DNA from: JALYRV01 sp040902895
GTDB taxonomy: Bacteria > Acidobacteriota > Vicinamibacteria > Vicinamibacterales > SCN-69-37
Length of the DNA: 64,000 nt
Assembly: GCA_040902895.1 (NCBI GenBank)
Contig: JBBDWL010000117.1
Location: 18,484 to 82,483, forward strand
Direction: 5' to 3'
In this document: positions 26,702-35,151 of the stretch, piece after piece
Numbering within the stretch: the first letter of the stretch is position 1
Layout of the letters: the number at the start of each line of letters is the position of its first letter
Translations under genes and position numbers: made by a program
Notes under the pieces: model-generated
Database searches by the model: none
What the model saw: the letters and a program-made list of their open reading frames with translations, nothing else
What the model was told of the DNA's origin: nothing

Positions 26702-28648
26702 TGAGAACCCTGGCGGTCGTTGTCCTCGCTGCAGGCGCGGGGCTTCAGGACCTCACGCCCCAGCGCGTCTATCCGATCCGGCCGGTCGAGCACGGCGACG
26801 TGGAGTTGCTCGATGGCTTCTGGCGCGATCGGCTCGACGTCAACCGCAGCGCCAGCATTCCGCACATCCTGCGGCAGAACGCGCTGACCGGCCGCGTCGC
26901 GAATTTCGAGAAGGCCGCGAAGTTGAAACCGGGGAAGTATGAAGGGCGCCGGTTCAACGACACCGACATCTACAAGGCCATCGAGGCGGCCTCGTATTCG
27001 CTGAAGCGGACGCCGGACGCCAGTCTGTCGGCGGCGCTCGATCGGCTGATCGATCTGATTGCGAAATCACAGGAGCCCGACGGCTACCTGATGCCGGCGC
27101 GCACGATCGATCCGCCAAACCCTGCGCCGGGCATGGGGCCAGAGCGATGGGTTCATCTGAACGGATCTCACGAGCTCTATAACTTCGGCCATCTGTACGA
27201 AGCGGCCATCGCGCATGTCGAGGCAACCGGCAAGCGCACGCTGCTCGACGTGGCATTGAAGAACGCGAACCTCGTGGCCTCCACGTTCGGGCCCGGCACG
27301 CTGCGGGCCATTCCCGGGCATGAAGAGATCGAGCTTGCGCTGATCCGGCTGTTCCGCCTGACCGGCGTGCCCCGCTACTACGAGGCCGCGCGGTTCTTTC
27401 TCGATCAGCGCGGCGGCCAGCACGAGACGAAGCCATATCCCGATGGGCCGTTCGCCATGTACAACGATCGGCCCTACAAACAGGATCATCTGCCGGTCGT
27501 GCAGCAGGATCGCGCCGTCGGCCACGCCGTGCGCGCCGTGTATCTCTATTCGGCGATGGCCGACGTGGCGGGCCTGCAGCGAGACAAGGCGTATCTCGCC
27601 GCGTCCGAGCGCATCTGGCGCGACATGATCTCGAAGCGGATGTACGTCACCGGCGGCATCGGATCGCGAGGCACCGTGGAGGCGTTCGGCGACGACTACG
27701 AGCTGCCGAACCGCACGGCGTACACCGAGACGTGCGCGTCGGCCGGCAACGTGTTCTGGAACGCGCGCATGTTTCTCACGACCGGCAACAGCGCCTACAT
27801 CGACGTGCTCGAGCGCACCCTCTATAACGGTTTGCTCTCAGGGGTTTCGATCAGCGGCGATCGCTTCTTTTATCAGAATCCGCTCGAATCGAACGGCCGC
27901 GCCGAGCGCAGCGAGTATTTCGACGTCGCCTGCTGCCCGGCGAATCTCGCGCGCACGATCGCGCAGATGCCCGGCTACATCTACGCCCACGAAGGCGAAA
28001 CGCTCTTCGTGAACCTGTACACGGGCAGCCGCGCGCGCGTGCCGCTCGGCCGCGGCCCCGTCGCGATCGAGCAGACAACGAACTATCCGTGGGATGGGGA
28101 CGTGCGGATCAGAGTGAGTCCCGAGACGCCGCGGATGTTCACGGTCGCCTTCCGCCATCCTGCCTGGACCGCGGAGCGGCCGCTCGAGAGCGATCTCTAC
28201 CGCTATACCGACGGCAAGCGGCTGCCGCCGCCGGTGATCGAGGTCAACGGCGAGACGTTCATCGACGTACGCGGGCCGCAGTGGATACATCACAATCATG
28301 CGCGAGTGGAAGGCCGGCGACGAGATTCGCGTCCGCTTCCACATGCCCGTCCGCCGCGTCGTCGCGCACCAGGCAGTGGCGGCCAACGCCGGCAGGACGG
28401 CCTTCGAGCGCGGGCCGCTCGTCTACGCGATCGAAGCGGCCGACAACGGCGGCGCGGCCCTCGATCTGACTGTGCCCGCCGACGCGCGGCTCTACTCGGC
28501 GTTTCGCCGCAGTCTGCTTGGCGGCGTGCAGGTCGTGACCGGTCAAGCGATGCGCGGCGAGCGCCGCGTGACCTTCACGGCCGTGCCGTACTTCGCCTGG
28601 GCGAATCGCGGCCCTGGCGAGATGGCTGTCTGGATCCGGGCGCGGTAG
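26701..28648 (+). pseudogene. GH127 beta-L-arabinofuranosidase-like protein, frameshifted
   Basis: A glycoside hydrolase of family 127 (DUF1680), ~649 codons, with a signal-like N-terminus (MRTLAVVVLAAGAGLQ). Core motifs are intact: LLDGFWRDRLDVNR, YTETCASAGNVFWNARM, and the zinc/nucleophile cysteines in DVACCPANLAR. The frame is broken at ~28271-28280. Upstream the reading is GETFIDVRGPQW; the correct C-terminal domain continues one base over as SGYITIMREWKAGDEIRVRF to MAVWIRAR, stop 28646-28648. One extra base, perhaps in the GGG run, would explain it. This may be a sequencing error or a real lesion. The uncorrected frame reads by chance through into the next gene. ATG 26701 overlaps the previous stop. 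Confidence 0.82.
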
Positions 28649-28689
28649 CGCCCGGACCCGCCATTTACCATTTACAATCCAGCCACCAC

Positions 28690-30315
28690 ATGAAATTTTT
28701 GCGGCCGATTCCTGCGCGTGTGACGCGCGTCGTGTCGATCCTCATCCTCGCGGCCTGGGCCGGCGTTGCGGGCCTGCTCGTGCACCGCTCCTACATCAGC
28801 GCGTCGGCTGCGAACCTCGCCACCGATCTCGCGCGCTATGGTGCTGAGGCGCAGTGGCGCGGCATCTATTACCGCGGCGAGAAGATCGGCTTTGCCGTCG
28901 GTCAGATAGTTCCCACCGCCGGCGGGTTCGAGATGCATGAAGACGGACGCATGCAGATCTCGCTGCTCGGTGCCGACACCGTTGCGGTTTTGAAAACCAC
29001 GGCGCGTGTCGACCAGAGCTTCGCCCTGCAGTCGTTCGAGTTTTCTCTCGACCCCGGCACCGGACCCACACGCATTTCCGGAACGGTCGACGGCCTGCAG
29101 CTTGCCCTGACCGTGACGACACCGACGGGCACGCGCACGGACACGCGCACGCTCACGGAGCCGCCGGCGCTGGCGCTGAACCTGGGGCGCCGGCTGGCTG
29201 CAGCCGGACTTCGAAGCGGCGACCGGCATCAGGTGCAGATCTTCGATCCTGCCACCCTCAGCAACGCACCGATGACCATCACCGTGCGCGACCGTGAGTT
29301 GATCCGCGCCGGCGGTCTGCCGGTGCCGGCGTTCAGGCTCGAGATGGAATTCGCGGGCCTCAGCGCAACATCCTGGATGACGGACACGGGAGAAGTTGTG
29401 CGCGAAGAAAGCGCGCTCGGCATGCTCGTCGTCAAAGAGGATCCCGAGGTCGCGCAGCGCATGGCCGTGTCGCAGCGCACGCGCAGCGACATCATTGAGA
29501 CCGCGGCCATCGTGCCCGACGTGAAGTATCGCATCGACGACCCGCGCAGCGTGCGGCGGATCGTGCTGCGCCTGACCGGCGCCGCCGTGCCGCCGTACGA
29601 TTTGCAGGGCGCGGGCCAGACGGCGTCCATCTCGCCTGATGGCGTCCAGATGATCGAGATTCGTGACGCGCGCGAGCTCGACCCGGGCGCGCCTGATCCG
29701 GACGCGCCAGGCTATCTGCTGCCCGAGCCTCTCATCGAAAGCGATGCGCCGGAGATCGTCGCCGAAGCGAAGATCGCCATCCGCGACGCCCGCGATCCGC
29801 GCGATCAGGCGGAGCGGCTCGTGCGTCATGTCAACGCGCTGCTCGAGAAGAAGCCGACGGTGAGCATCCCGTCGGCCCGTGAAGTGCTGCGCACGAAAAT
29901 CGGCGACTGCAACGAGCACACGGCGCTGTACGTGGCCATGGCCCGCGCTTCGGGCATCCCGGCGCGTATTGCCGTCGGCCTTGTCTACGTCAACGGCGCG
30001 TTCTTCTATCACGCGTGGCCCGAGGTGTATCTCACGCGCGGCCCGGGCGCCGAGTGGCTGCCGGTCGATCCAACGCTGAACCAGTTTCCCGCCGACGCCA
30101 CGCATCTGCGCATCGCGCGCGGCGGGCTCAACAAGCAGACCGTCGTGCTGCCGTTGATCGGCAGGTTGAAGATCCAGGTGGTCGACATGTCGCTTGCCGA
30201 GGGCGCGATTCCGATCCTTGCCGGCCGTCCGGCCGCGACCGTGACGCCGGTACCTGCCGGCGCGCCGCGAGCCGTTCCCGCGCATGCCGGATGCGGCTGC
30301 TGGAGAGATCGATGA
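28690..30315 (+). CDS. Membrane-anchored transglutaminase-like cysteine protease-fold protein
   Basis: A 541-residue protein. There is one N-terminal transmembrane segment (VVSILILAAWAGVAGLLVHRS), a long extracytoplasmic beta-rich region, then a transglutaminase core at ~390-470. The triad is visible as Cys in KIGDCNEHTALYVAMARASGIPAR, His in FFYHAWPEVYL and Asp in WLPVDPTLNQFPAD. Such proteins hydrolyse or cross-link peptides in the periplasm; the substrate is unknown. It ends with Cys-containing AHAGCGCWRDR. Its stop overlaps the ABC ATPase start (ATGA), linking it to the transporter. Confidence 0.88.
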   Translation: MKFLRPIPARVTRVVSILILAAWAGVAGLLVHRSYISASAANLATDLARYGAEAQWRGIYYRGEKIGFAVGQIVPTAGGFEMHEDGRMQISLLGADTVAVLKTTARVDQSFALQSFEFSLDPGTGPTRISGTVDGLQLALTVTTPTGTRTDTRTLTEPPALALNLGRRLAAAGLRSGDRHQVQIFDPATLSNAPMTITVRDRELIRAGGLPVPAFRLEMEFAGLSATSWMTDTGEVVREESALGMLVVKEDPEVAQRMAVSQRTRSDIIETAAIVPDVKYRIDDPRSVRRIVLRLTGAAVPPYDLQGAGQTASISPDGVQMIEIRDARELDPGAPDPDAPGYLLPEPLIESDAPEIVAEAKIAIRDARDPRDQAERLVRHVNALLEKKPTVSIPSAREVLRTKIGDCNEHTALYVAMARASGIPARIAVGLVYVNGAFFYHAWPEVYLTRGPGAEWLPVDPTLNQFPADATHLRIARGGLNKQTVVLPLIGRLKIQVVDMSLAEGAIPILAGRPAATVTPVPAGAPRAVPAHAGCGCWRDR

Positions 30316-31064
30316 TCGAACTGATTGATCTGGTCAAACGCTACGGGTCGTTCACCGCGGTCGACGGTGTCAGCCTGGACGTGCAGCCGGGCGAGATTCA
30401 CGGCTTCCTGGGCCCGAACGGCGCAGGCAAGACGACCACGATCAGGATGATCGCCGGACTGTTGAAGCCAACGGCAGGCCGCATCCTGGTGAACGGTCAC
30501 GACACCGCCACGGCACCGGAGCATGCGAAGGCGTCGCTCGGCTTCATTCCCGATCGGCCGTTCGTCTACGAGAAGCTGACCGCCGGCGAGTTCCTGCGTT
30601 TTCACGCCGGCCTGTACGGTCTGGACGGACCGATCGTCGCCGGCCGCTCGAAGGAGATGCTCGAGATCTTCGAGCTCGCACGGTGGGAGGACGAGCTGAT
30701 TGAGAGCTTTTCGCACGGGATGAAGCAGCGGCTCGTCATGGCCGCCGCGTTCATGCACAGGCCGAAGGCGGTGCTCGTCGACGAACCGATGGTGGGGCTC
30801 GACCCCCGCGGTGCGCGCCTGATCAAGGACGTCTTCAGGCGCATGAGCGAGCACGGCGTGGCGATCCTCATGAGCACGCACACACTCGAAGTCGCGCAGG
30901 AGATGTGCGATCGCATCAGCATCATTCTGAAGGGCCGCATCATCGCGCGCGGCACCGTCGAGGAGCTGCGCGTGCTTGCGGGATCGTCCGACGAGCAGCT
31001 CACCCCCGTCTTCCTCAAGCTCACCGGCGGCAGCGCCCTTCAGGAAATCGACGAGATCGTGTGA
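30312..31064 (+). CDS. ABC transporter ATP-binding protein
   Basis: A 250-residue ATPase. Walker A is GPNGAGKTTTIRMIAG. The signature loop is SFSHGMKQRLVMAAAF, an LSGGQ variant. Walker B is AVLVDEPMVGLDPRG and the H-loop is STHTLEVAQ. It belongs to the CcmA/NatA-like group of two-component exporters. The start overlaps the transglutaminase stop (ATGA) and its stop overlaps the permease start (TGATG), so all three are co-translated. Substrate is unknown. Confidence 0.93.
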   Translation: MIELIDLVKRYGSFTAVDGVSLDVQPGEIHGFLGPNGAGKTTTIRMIAGLLKPTAGRILVNGHDTATAPEHAKASLGFIPDRPFVYEKLTAGEFLRFHAGLYGLDGPIVAGRSKEMLEIFELARWEDELIESFSHGMKQRLVMAAAFMHRPKAVLVDEPMVGLDPRGARLIKDVFRRMSEHGVAILMSTHTLEVAQEMCDRISIILKGRIIARGTVEELRVLAGSSDEQLTPVFLKLTGGSALQEIDEIV

Positions 31065-32854
31065 TGGCAAAGCCAGGCGCCGAGGAGCGGAGCGGGGCAT
31101 TGGGGTCCCCGCGAGGGACGAGGCTAGGCGGGGCGCAGGGGCCCCCGCCGAAGAGAGAAGACGTTCCCTTCCCGTATCTGCTGGCGCCGGCCGTGTGGTC
31201 GTCGCGCAATCGCGCGCGCCGCCGCCAGCCGGGCGACTTCACGCGCACGGTGCTCTTCGGCGGCGTCGCCGCGGGCGTTGCGGTCATGCTGTTCTCCAGC
31301 GCCTATTGGCTGACGTGCCAGCTTGCCGGCTATGCGGAGCTTGGCGACTATTTGCTGCGGCTCGGCCTGTCATGGCTATTTCTCGCCTTTCTTTCCTTTC
31401 TGGCCTTCAGCGGGATGGTCACGTCGCTGTCGACGTTTTTTCTGTCGGAGGATCTGCGGCTGCTGATGGCCGCACCCGTCGCCGGGCATCGCCTCTTTCA
31501 CGCGCGCATGACGCGCGCGGTGCTGCAAGCTTCGTGGATGGTCGTGATTTTCCTCGTCCCGGTTCTGATCGGCATCGGCGCAGCAAAATGTGCGGGCGCC
31601 GGCTATTACGGCGCCGCGATCCTGACGATTGTGCCGTTCGTGATTATCCCCGTCGCGATAGGCGCCCTGATTACGCTGACGCTGGTGAACGTCTTTCCGG
31701 CCCGCCGCGCGCGCGACGTGCTGATGCTGATGGGCCTGGTGTTTGCCGGCGCACTCGTCATGTTGCTGCGGTTCGTGCAGCCGGAGCGCCTGCTGAAGGT
31801 CGATTCGCTGCCAGACATCAACGCGTTTTTCGCGACCCTGCAGTCCCCCATCACGCCGATGCTGCCGTCCTTCTGGGCGGGCGAAGCGCTCTTTGCCGGG
31901 CTCATGGGAAGCCGCGACGCGCTGCATCTCGCCGCGCTGTGGACGACCGCCTTCGGCCTGGTGATTCTGGCGCGCATGGCCTATGGCCGCTGGTTCTTCT
32001 CGGGCTTCAGCAAGGCGCAGGAAGCGCGCAAGGCACGATTCACGAAACTGCGCGTGCTCGAGACGCTGGTGCGCGCGCTGCCGATGCCGGCGCCGCGCAA
32101 GCATCTGCTGATCAAGGATCTCAAGGTCTTCCTGCGCGACGTGAGCCAGTGGTCGCAGCTGCTGCTGCTCGTCGCGCTGGTGATCGTCTATCTCTATAAC
32201 TTCCGCGTGCTCGATCTCGAGCGCGTACCGTACATGAGCGGCGCCATCAGGAACTTCTACGCGTTCCTGAATCTGGCGATGGCCGGATTCGTCATGGCCA
32301 CCGTCGCCGTGCGCTTCGTGTTTCCCGGCGTGTCGTCGGAAGGCCCCGCCTTCTGGATTATCCGGTCGTCACCGATCACGCTCCGTGACTTTCTCTGGTC
32401 GAAGTTCTGGACCGGCCTGCTGCCGCTGCTGCTGCTCGCGGAAGTGCTCACGATCACAGGCAACCGGTTTCTGGGCGTCGATCCGTTTCTTCAGGCGGTG
32501 ACGGCCGTCGCGGTGATGTTCATCAGTTTCGCGCTGGTGGGGCTGGCGACGGGCCTGGGCGCGCGCTATCCGCGGTTCGCGGCCGAGAACATCAACCAGG
32601 TCGCCGGCTCGTATGGCGGCGTCGCGTTCATGATCAGCGCGGTGCTCTATATCGCCGCAATGATCGCGCTGCTCGGTTACTCGTCGGCGCACTACCTGCG
32701 GGCCCTCTCGCGCAACCGAGTAATGCGGGACGATGAGGTCACCGCACTCCTGATTGGCTTCGGTCTCGCGGTCCTTCTGAGTGTGGCGATCTTCGTTCTG
32801 TCGATGCGCGGGGGTGTCCGCGCGCTTACCGAGATGGACCAGACGCCGGTCTGA
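31064..32854 (+). CDS. ABC transporter permease with in-frame repeat near its N-terminus
   Basis: A 596-residue polytopic protein with about 12-13 hydrophobic segments (LFGGVAAGVAVMLFSSAYWL, LSWLFLAFLSFLAFSGMVTS, ILTIVPFVIIPVAIGALITL, VTAVAVMFISFALVGLATGL). Its length fits the large single-subunit ABC-2-type permeases with a repeated core. The start TGATG overlaps the ATPase stop. Residues ~9-29 (RSGALGSPRGTRLGGAQGPPP) are encoded by a two-hairpin DNA repeat, also found in the gene at 43441-45549. They are unlike the rest of the protein. The last 29 bp overlap the convergent VWA-like gene. Confidence 0.88.
   Translation: MAKPGAEERSGALGSPRGTRLGGAQGPPPKREDVPFPYLLAPAVWSSRNRARRRQPGDFTRTVLFGGVAAGVAVMLFSSAYWLTCQLAGYAELGDYLLRLGLSWLFLAFLSFLAFSGMVTSLSTFFLSEDLRLLMAAPVAGHRLFHARMTRAVLQASWMVVIFLVPVLIGIGAAKCAGAGYYGAAILTIVPFVIIPVAIGALITLTLVNVFPARRARDVLMLMGLVFAGALVMLLRFVQPERLLKVDSLPDINAFFATLQSPITPMLPSFWAGEALFAGLMGSRDALHLAALWTTAFGLVILARMAYGRWFFSGFSKAQEARKARFTKLRVLETLVRALPMPAPRKHLLIKDLKVFLRDVSQWSQLLLLVALVIVYLYNFRVLDLERVPYMSGAIRNFYAFLNLAMAGFVMATVAVRFVFPGVSSEGPAFWIIRSSPITLRDFLWSKFWTGLLPLLLLAEVLTITGNRFLGVDPFLQAVTAVAVMFISFALVGLATGLGARYPRFAAENINQVAGSYGGVAFMISAVLYIAAMIALLGYSSAHYLRALSRNRVMRDDEVTALLIGFGLAVLLSVAIFVLSMRGGVRALTEMDQTPV
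31088..31150 (+). repeat. Two-hairpin GC-rich repeat, copy A, in frame within the ABC permease
   Basis: 63 nt with two hairpins: GCGGGG..CCCCGC and GGCGGGG..CCCCGCC. They are separated by a GAGGGACGAGGCTA linker. It is read as RSGALGSPRGTRLGGAQGPPP. It matches copy B at 43998-44060 at 52 of 63 positions with no gaps and in the same reading frame. Confidence 0.88.
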
Positions 32855-34709
32855 GACGAAGTGTGCGCACGACACGCGCGGCGGCCGTCCCGTTGATGTG
32901 GACGATGGCGCGGATGACGTGATCGCCGGGCTCCAGCGCATCGAGTGCAAAGCCGCCGGTGGCGAACTGCGATGACGAGCCACGGGCGCGCAGGGTCATC
33001 GGCGCGGTCTCGATGGCGGCGCCATCCGCGGTCTTCGCGCGTTCGAGGACGACCGAGACCGTCGCGCTGCCGGGTTCCCCGTACAGCTCCAGGTAGGCCA
33101 CCGCCGCTCCATCGGCGCGATCGAACGACAAGCGCGGCGAGAACGCTTCGCCTGATGCCGCGCCGAGCATGAGGTCGCTCACCTGCAGCGGTCCTGCCGT
33201 CGTGAGCGCCGCATTGACCGCATGCTCGATGGTGCCGCGACTGCCATCGTCGCCAATCGCCGCGACGCGAAGCTGATAGCGGCCGGCCGGCACCGATGCG
33301 GCGGTCGGCACGGGTGGCGCGCCTCCAGTCGAGAGCGTGGCCGTCCACTGGCTGCCCATCTTCAGGTCATGCGTCACCAGCGCGAACCGCGCCGGAATGG
33401 GGTGTGGTGATGGGGCAGGGGACTCGGCAAGCACGACCAGCTTCACGGTGCCGGAATCGGGTCCCTGCTGCGCATAGGCTGCCACGCGCAGGGGCAAGGC
33501 ACGGTGCGTTTCCGACCCACGCACGAGCGCATCACGGGTAGCCGGGACATCCTTGCTGCCGGCGCCAGCGGCGGCGAACCGCGGCCGCGCGCGGAGCGTC
33601 ACGCCGGCGCGCGTGGTTGCGAGCTCGATGCGCTGCAGCGCGGCGGATCGTTCGCCGGGACCGGGCTCGAACGTCAGCAAGTAGTAGCCCGCGAGCTCCG
33701 CCGCGATCCGTTCAACGGCCGGCCTCGCGCTTCCGGCCGTGCGGAAGAATGCGCCGCCGGTGAGATCGGTGACCTCCTGGAGGCCAGCACCCCGGCGATT
33801 CGCGTCCTCGAGCCCTGTCTGCGATGGCTGGCGGTCGGACGTGCCGCCGAGCGCGTCGAACTGCTGCAGCGCCACGACGCTCACGCGCGCGCGCGCGGCG
33901 GCGTCGGCCGCCTCCTCGATGAGCGGGCGGGTGCGGCGGGTGCCGAAAATCCCGCCCGACACGACGACCACCGACTTGGGTCCCTCAACCGCCGCCAGAT
34001 TCTCGAACAGACTGCGAAGCGCTTCGAGCGTGACTCGCGTCGTCCGCTCGAATGTGTTGCCGTTGCTCTCGGCTTCGAACCGTACCTGGTCAGGGCAGGC
34101 AGGTCCCGCTCCGGCGCCACACTCGCGTGCAATCACGCGCTGCAGCACAATGCGGTCGCCTTCGAGGACGGCGATCGATTCGGACGGGCTCACCGAGAAC
34201 TGCCCGAAACGAGGCTGTTCCTTACCGGCGATGCCGCGAAGCGCGGCGCGCACGGCGTCGATGTCGGTTGTGATTTCGACCCTGGTGCCGGCGCCTTTCA
34301 GCGCGATCAGGCCCGCCCTGTCGCCGGGCGCGAGTCCGTCGAGCAGCGCCTCGAGATCGTTGATGACGCCGCGCTCGCCGACAGGCAGGTGCTCATCGTC
34401 GATCGCGAGAATCAACGTGCGTGAGGCGATGGCGCGCGCATTCGAAGAGTAGGGCGCCGGGGCCGCGATCGCCTCCACCCCTGCGCGCGCTGGAGCCGCG
34501 ACGAACTCGACCGACAGCACAGGCCGCGGGCGGCCGTTGACGCGCAGCGTGATCTCGGCCGCCGTGAGATCGGTGATCGCGCGGCCATCGCCATCGACGG
34601 CTGTGAAGTCGTAAGCGACGACGTCGATACCGCTGCGGAAGACTGGCTGCTGCTGGGAACTATTCGTCGCAAGTACGAGGGCCGCCATGAGGCGGCAGAG
34701 CCGGAGCAT
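32826..34709 (-). CDS. Secreted VWFA-like domain protein
   Basis: A 627-residue protein of the acidobacterial 'VWFA-related' type. The N-terminus looks like a signal peptide (LCRLMAALVLATNSSQQQ). A small beta domain follows (VVAYDFTAVDGDGRAITDLTAAEITLRVNGRPRPV). The von Willebrand A-like fold spans ~90-345 (RTLILAIDDEHL with an atypical MIDAS, KSVVVVSGGIFGTRR, LQEVTDLTGGAFFRTAG, LAGYYLLTFEPGPGERS). The rest is beta-sandwich-like and uncharacterised. It is monocistronic and convergent with the ABC permease (29-bp overlap of 3' ends). Likely extracytoplasmic protein-protein interaction; no enzyme motif is visible. Confidence 0.82.
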   Translation of the reverse strand: MLRLCRLMAALVLATNSSQQQPVFRSGIDVVAYDFTAVDGDGRAITDLTAAEITLRVNGRPRPVLSVEFVAAPARAGVEAIAAPAPYSSNARAIASRTLILAIDDEHLPVGERGVINDLEALLDGLAPGDRAGLIALKGAGTRVEITTDIDAVRAALRGIAGKEQPRFGQFSVSPSESIAVLEGDRIVLQRVIARECGAGAGPACPDQVRFEAESNGNTFERTTRVTLEALRSLFENLAAVEGPKSVVVVSGGIFGTRRTRPLIEEAADAAARARVSVVALQQFDALGGTSDRQPSQTGLEDANRRGAGLQEVTDLTGGAFFRTAGSARPAVERIAAELAGYYLLTFEPGPGERSAALQRIELATTRAGVTLRARPRFAAAGAGSKDVPATRDALVRGSETHRALPLRVAAYAQQGPDSGTVKLVVLAESPAPSPHPIPARFALVTHDLKMGSQWTATLSTGGAPPVPTAASVPAGRYQLRVAAIGDDGSRGTIEHAVNAALTTAGPLQVSDLMLGAASGEAFSPRLSFDRADGAAVAYLELYGEPGSATVSVVLERAKTADGAAIETAPMTLRARGSSSQFATGGFALDALEPGDHVIRAIVHINGTAAARVVRTLRLRPASGPSR

Positions 34710-34785
34710 GGCTTGATATTACCTTCAACCAGACGTCACGTCGCTCGGCAGAGCACGTTTGACATCCATCACCGCGAGGCGCATC

Positions 34786-34812
34786 ATCTCCCCGGAACAA
34801 CTCCGGGGAGAT
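34786..34812 (+). promoter_or_regulatory. Perfect hairpin sequestering the padR ribosome-binding site
   Basis: An 11-bp perfect inverted repeat (ATCTCCCCGGA and its complement) around an ACAAC loop ends 3 nt before the padR ATG. The right arm contains GGGGAG, the only Shine-Dalgarno. It could be a PadR operator, a translation-controlling hairpin, or both. Confidence 0.8.
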
Positions 34813-34815
34813 CCG

Positions 34816-35151
34816 ATGCCATCCAAGGAAGCCAGCCTCCTTCAGGGAAATCTCGACGTGCTGATTCTTCGCGCACTGAGCGAAGGGCCGTCGCACGGCT
34901 ATGGCGTCGCGCGGTGGGTGTGGGACGCCACCGGTGGCGAGCTCGTGGTGGAAGACCGCGCACTCTACATCGCTCTGCATCGTCTCGAAGAGCGCGGGTG
35001 GGTCAGCGCATCGTGGGGCGCCTCGGAGAACAACCGGCGCGCCCGGTACTATCGGCTCTCAACGAAGGGCCGCCGGGCACTGGCGCGCAAGCAGCGCGAG
35101 TGGTCGGCCCATGCCGCGGCGATGTTCAAGGCACTCGGGGTCAAGCCATGA
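34816..35151 (+). CDS. PadR-family transcriptional regulator
   Basis: A 111-residue PadR regulator of the short type: LLQGNLDVLILRALSEGPSHGYGVARWV, then LVVEDRALYIALHRLEERGWVSASWG, and the wing NRRARYYRLSTKGRRAL. In Acidobacteriota this type almost always precedes an ADOP permease, and here the stop overlaps the permease start (ATGA). It probably represses the pair. The ATG at 34816 follows the hairpin holding its Shine-Dalgarno. Confidence 0.93.
   Translation: MPSKEASLLQGNLDVLILRALSEGPSHGYGVARWVWDATGGELVVEDRALYIALHRLEERGWVSASWGASENNRRARYYRLSTKGRRALARKQREWSAHAAAMFKALGVKP

Noticed and set aside
26689..30315. Single 1208-residue GH127-transglutaminase fusion protein
   Set aside because: The joining segment is out-of-frame, Arg-rich nonsense; the true GH127 C-terminus is in the +1 frame and the transglutaminase has its own ATG and membrane anchor.
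31376..32104. Minus-strand open frame inside the ABC permease
   Set aside because: Polar His/Gln/Arg composition typical of antisense reading of membrane-protein codons; no family features.
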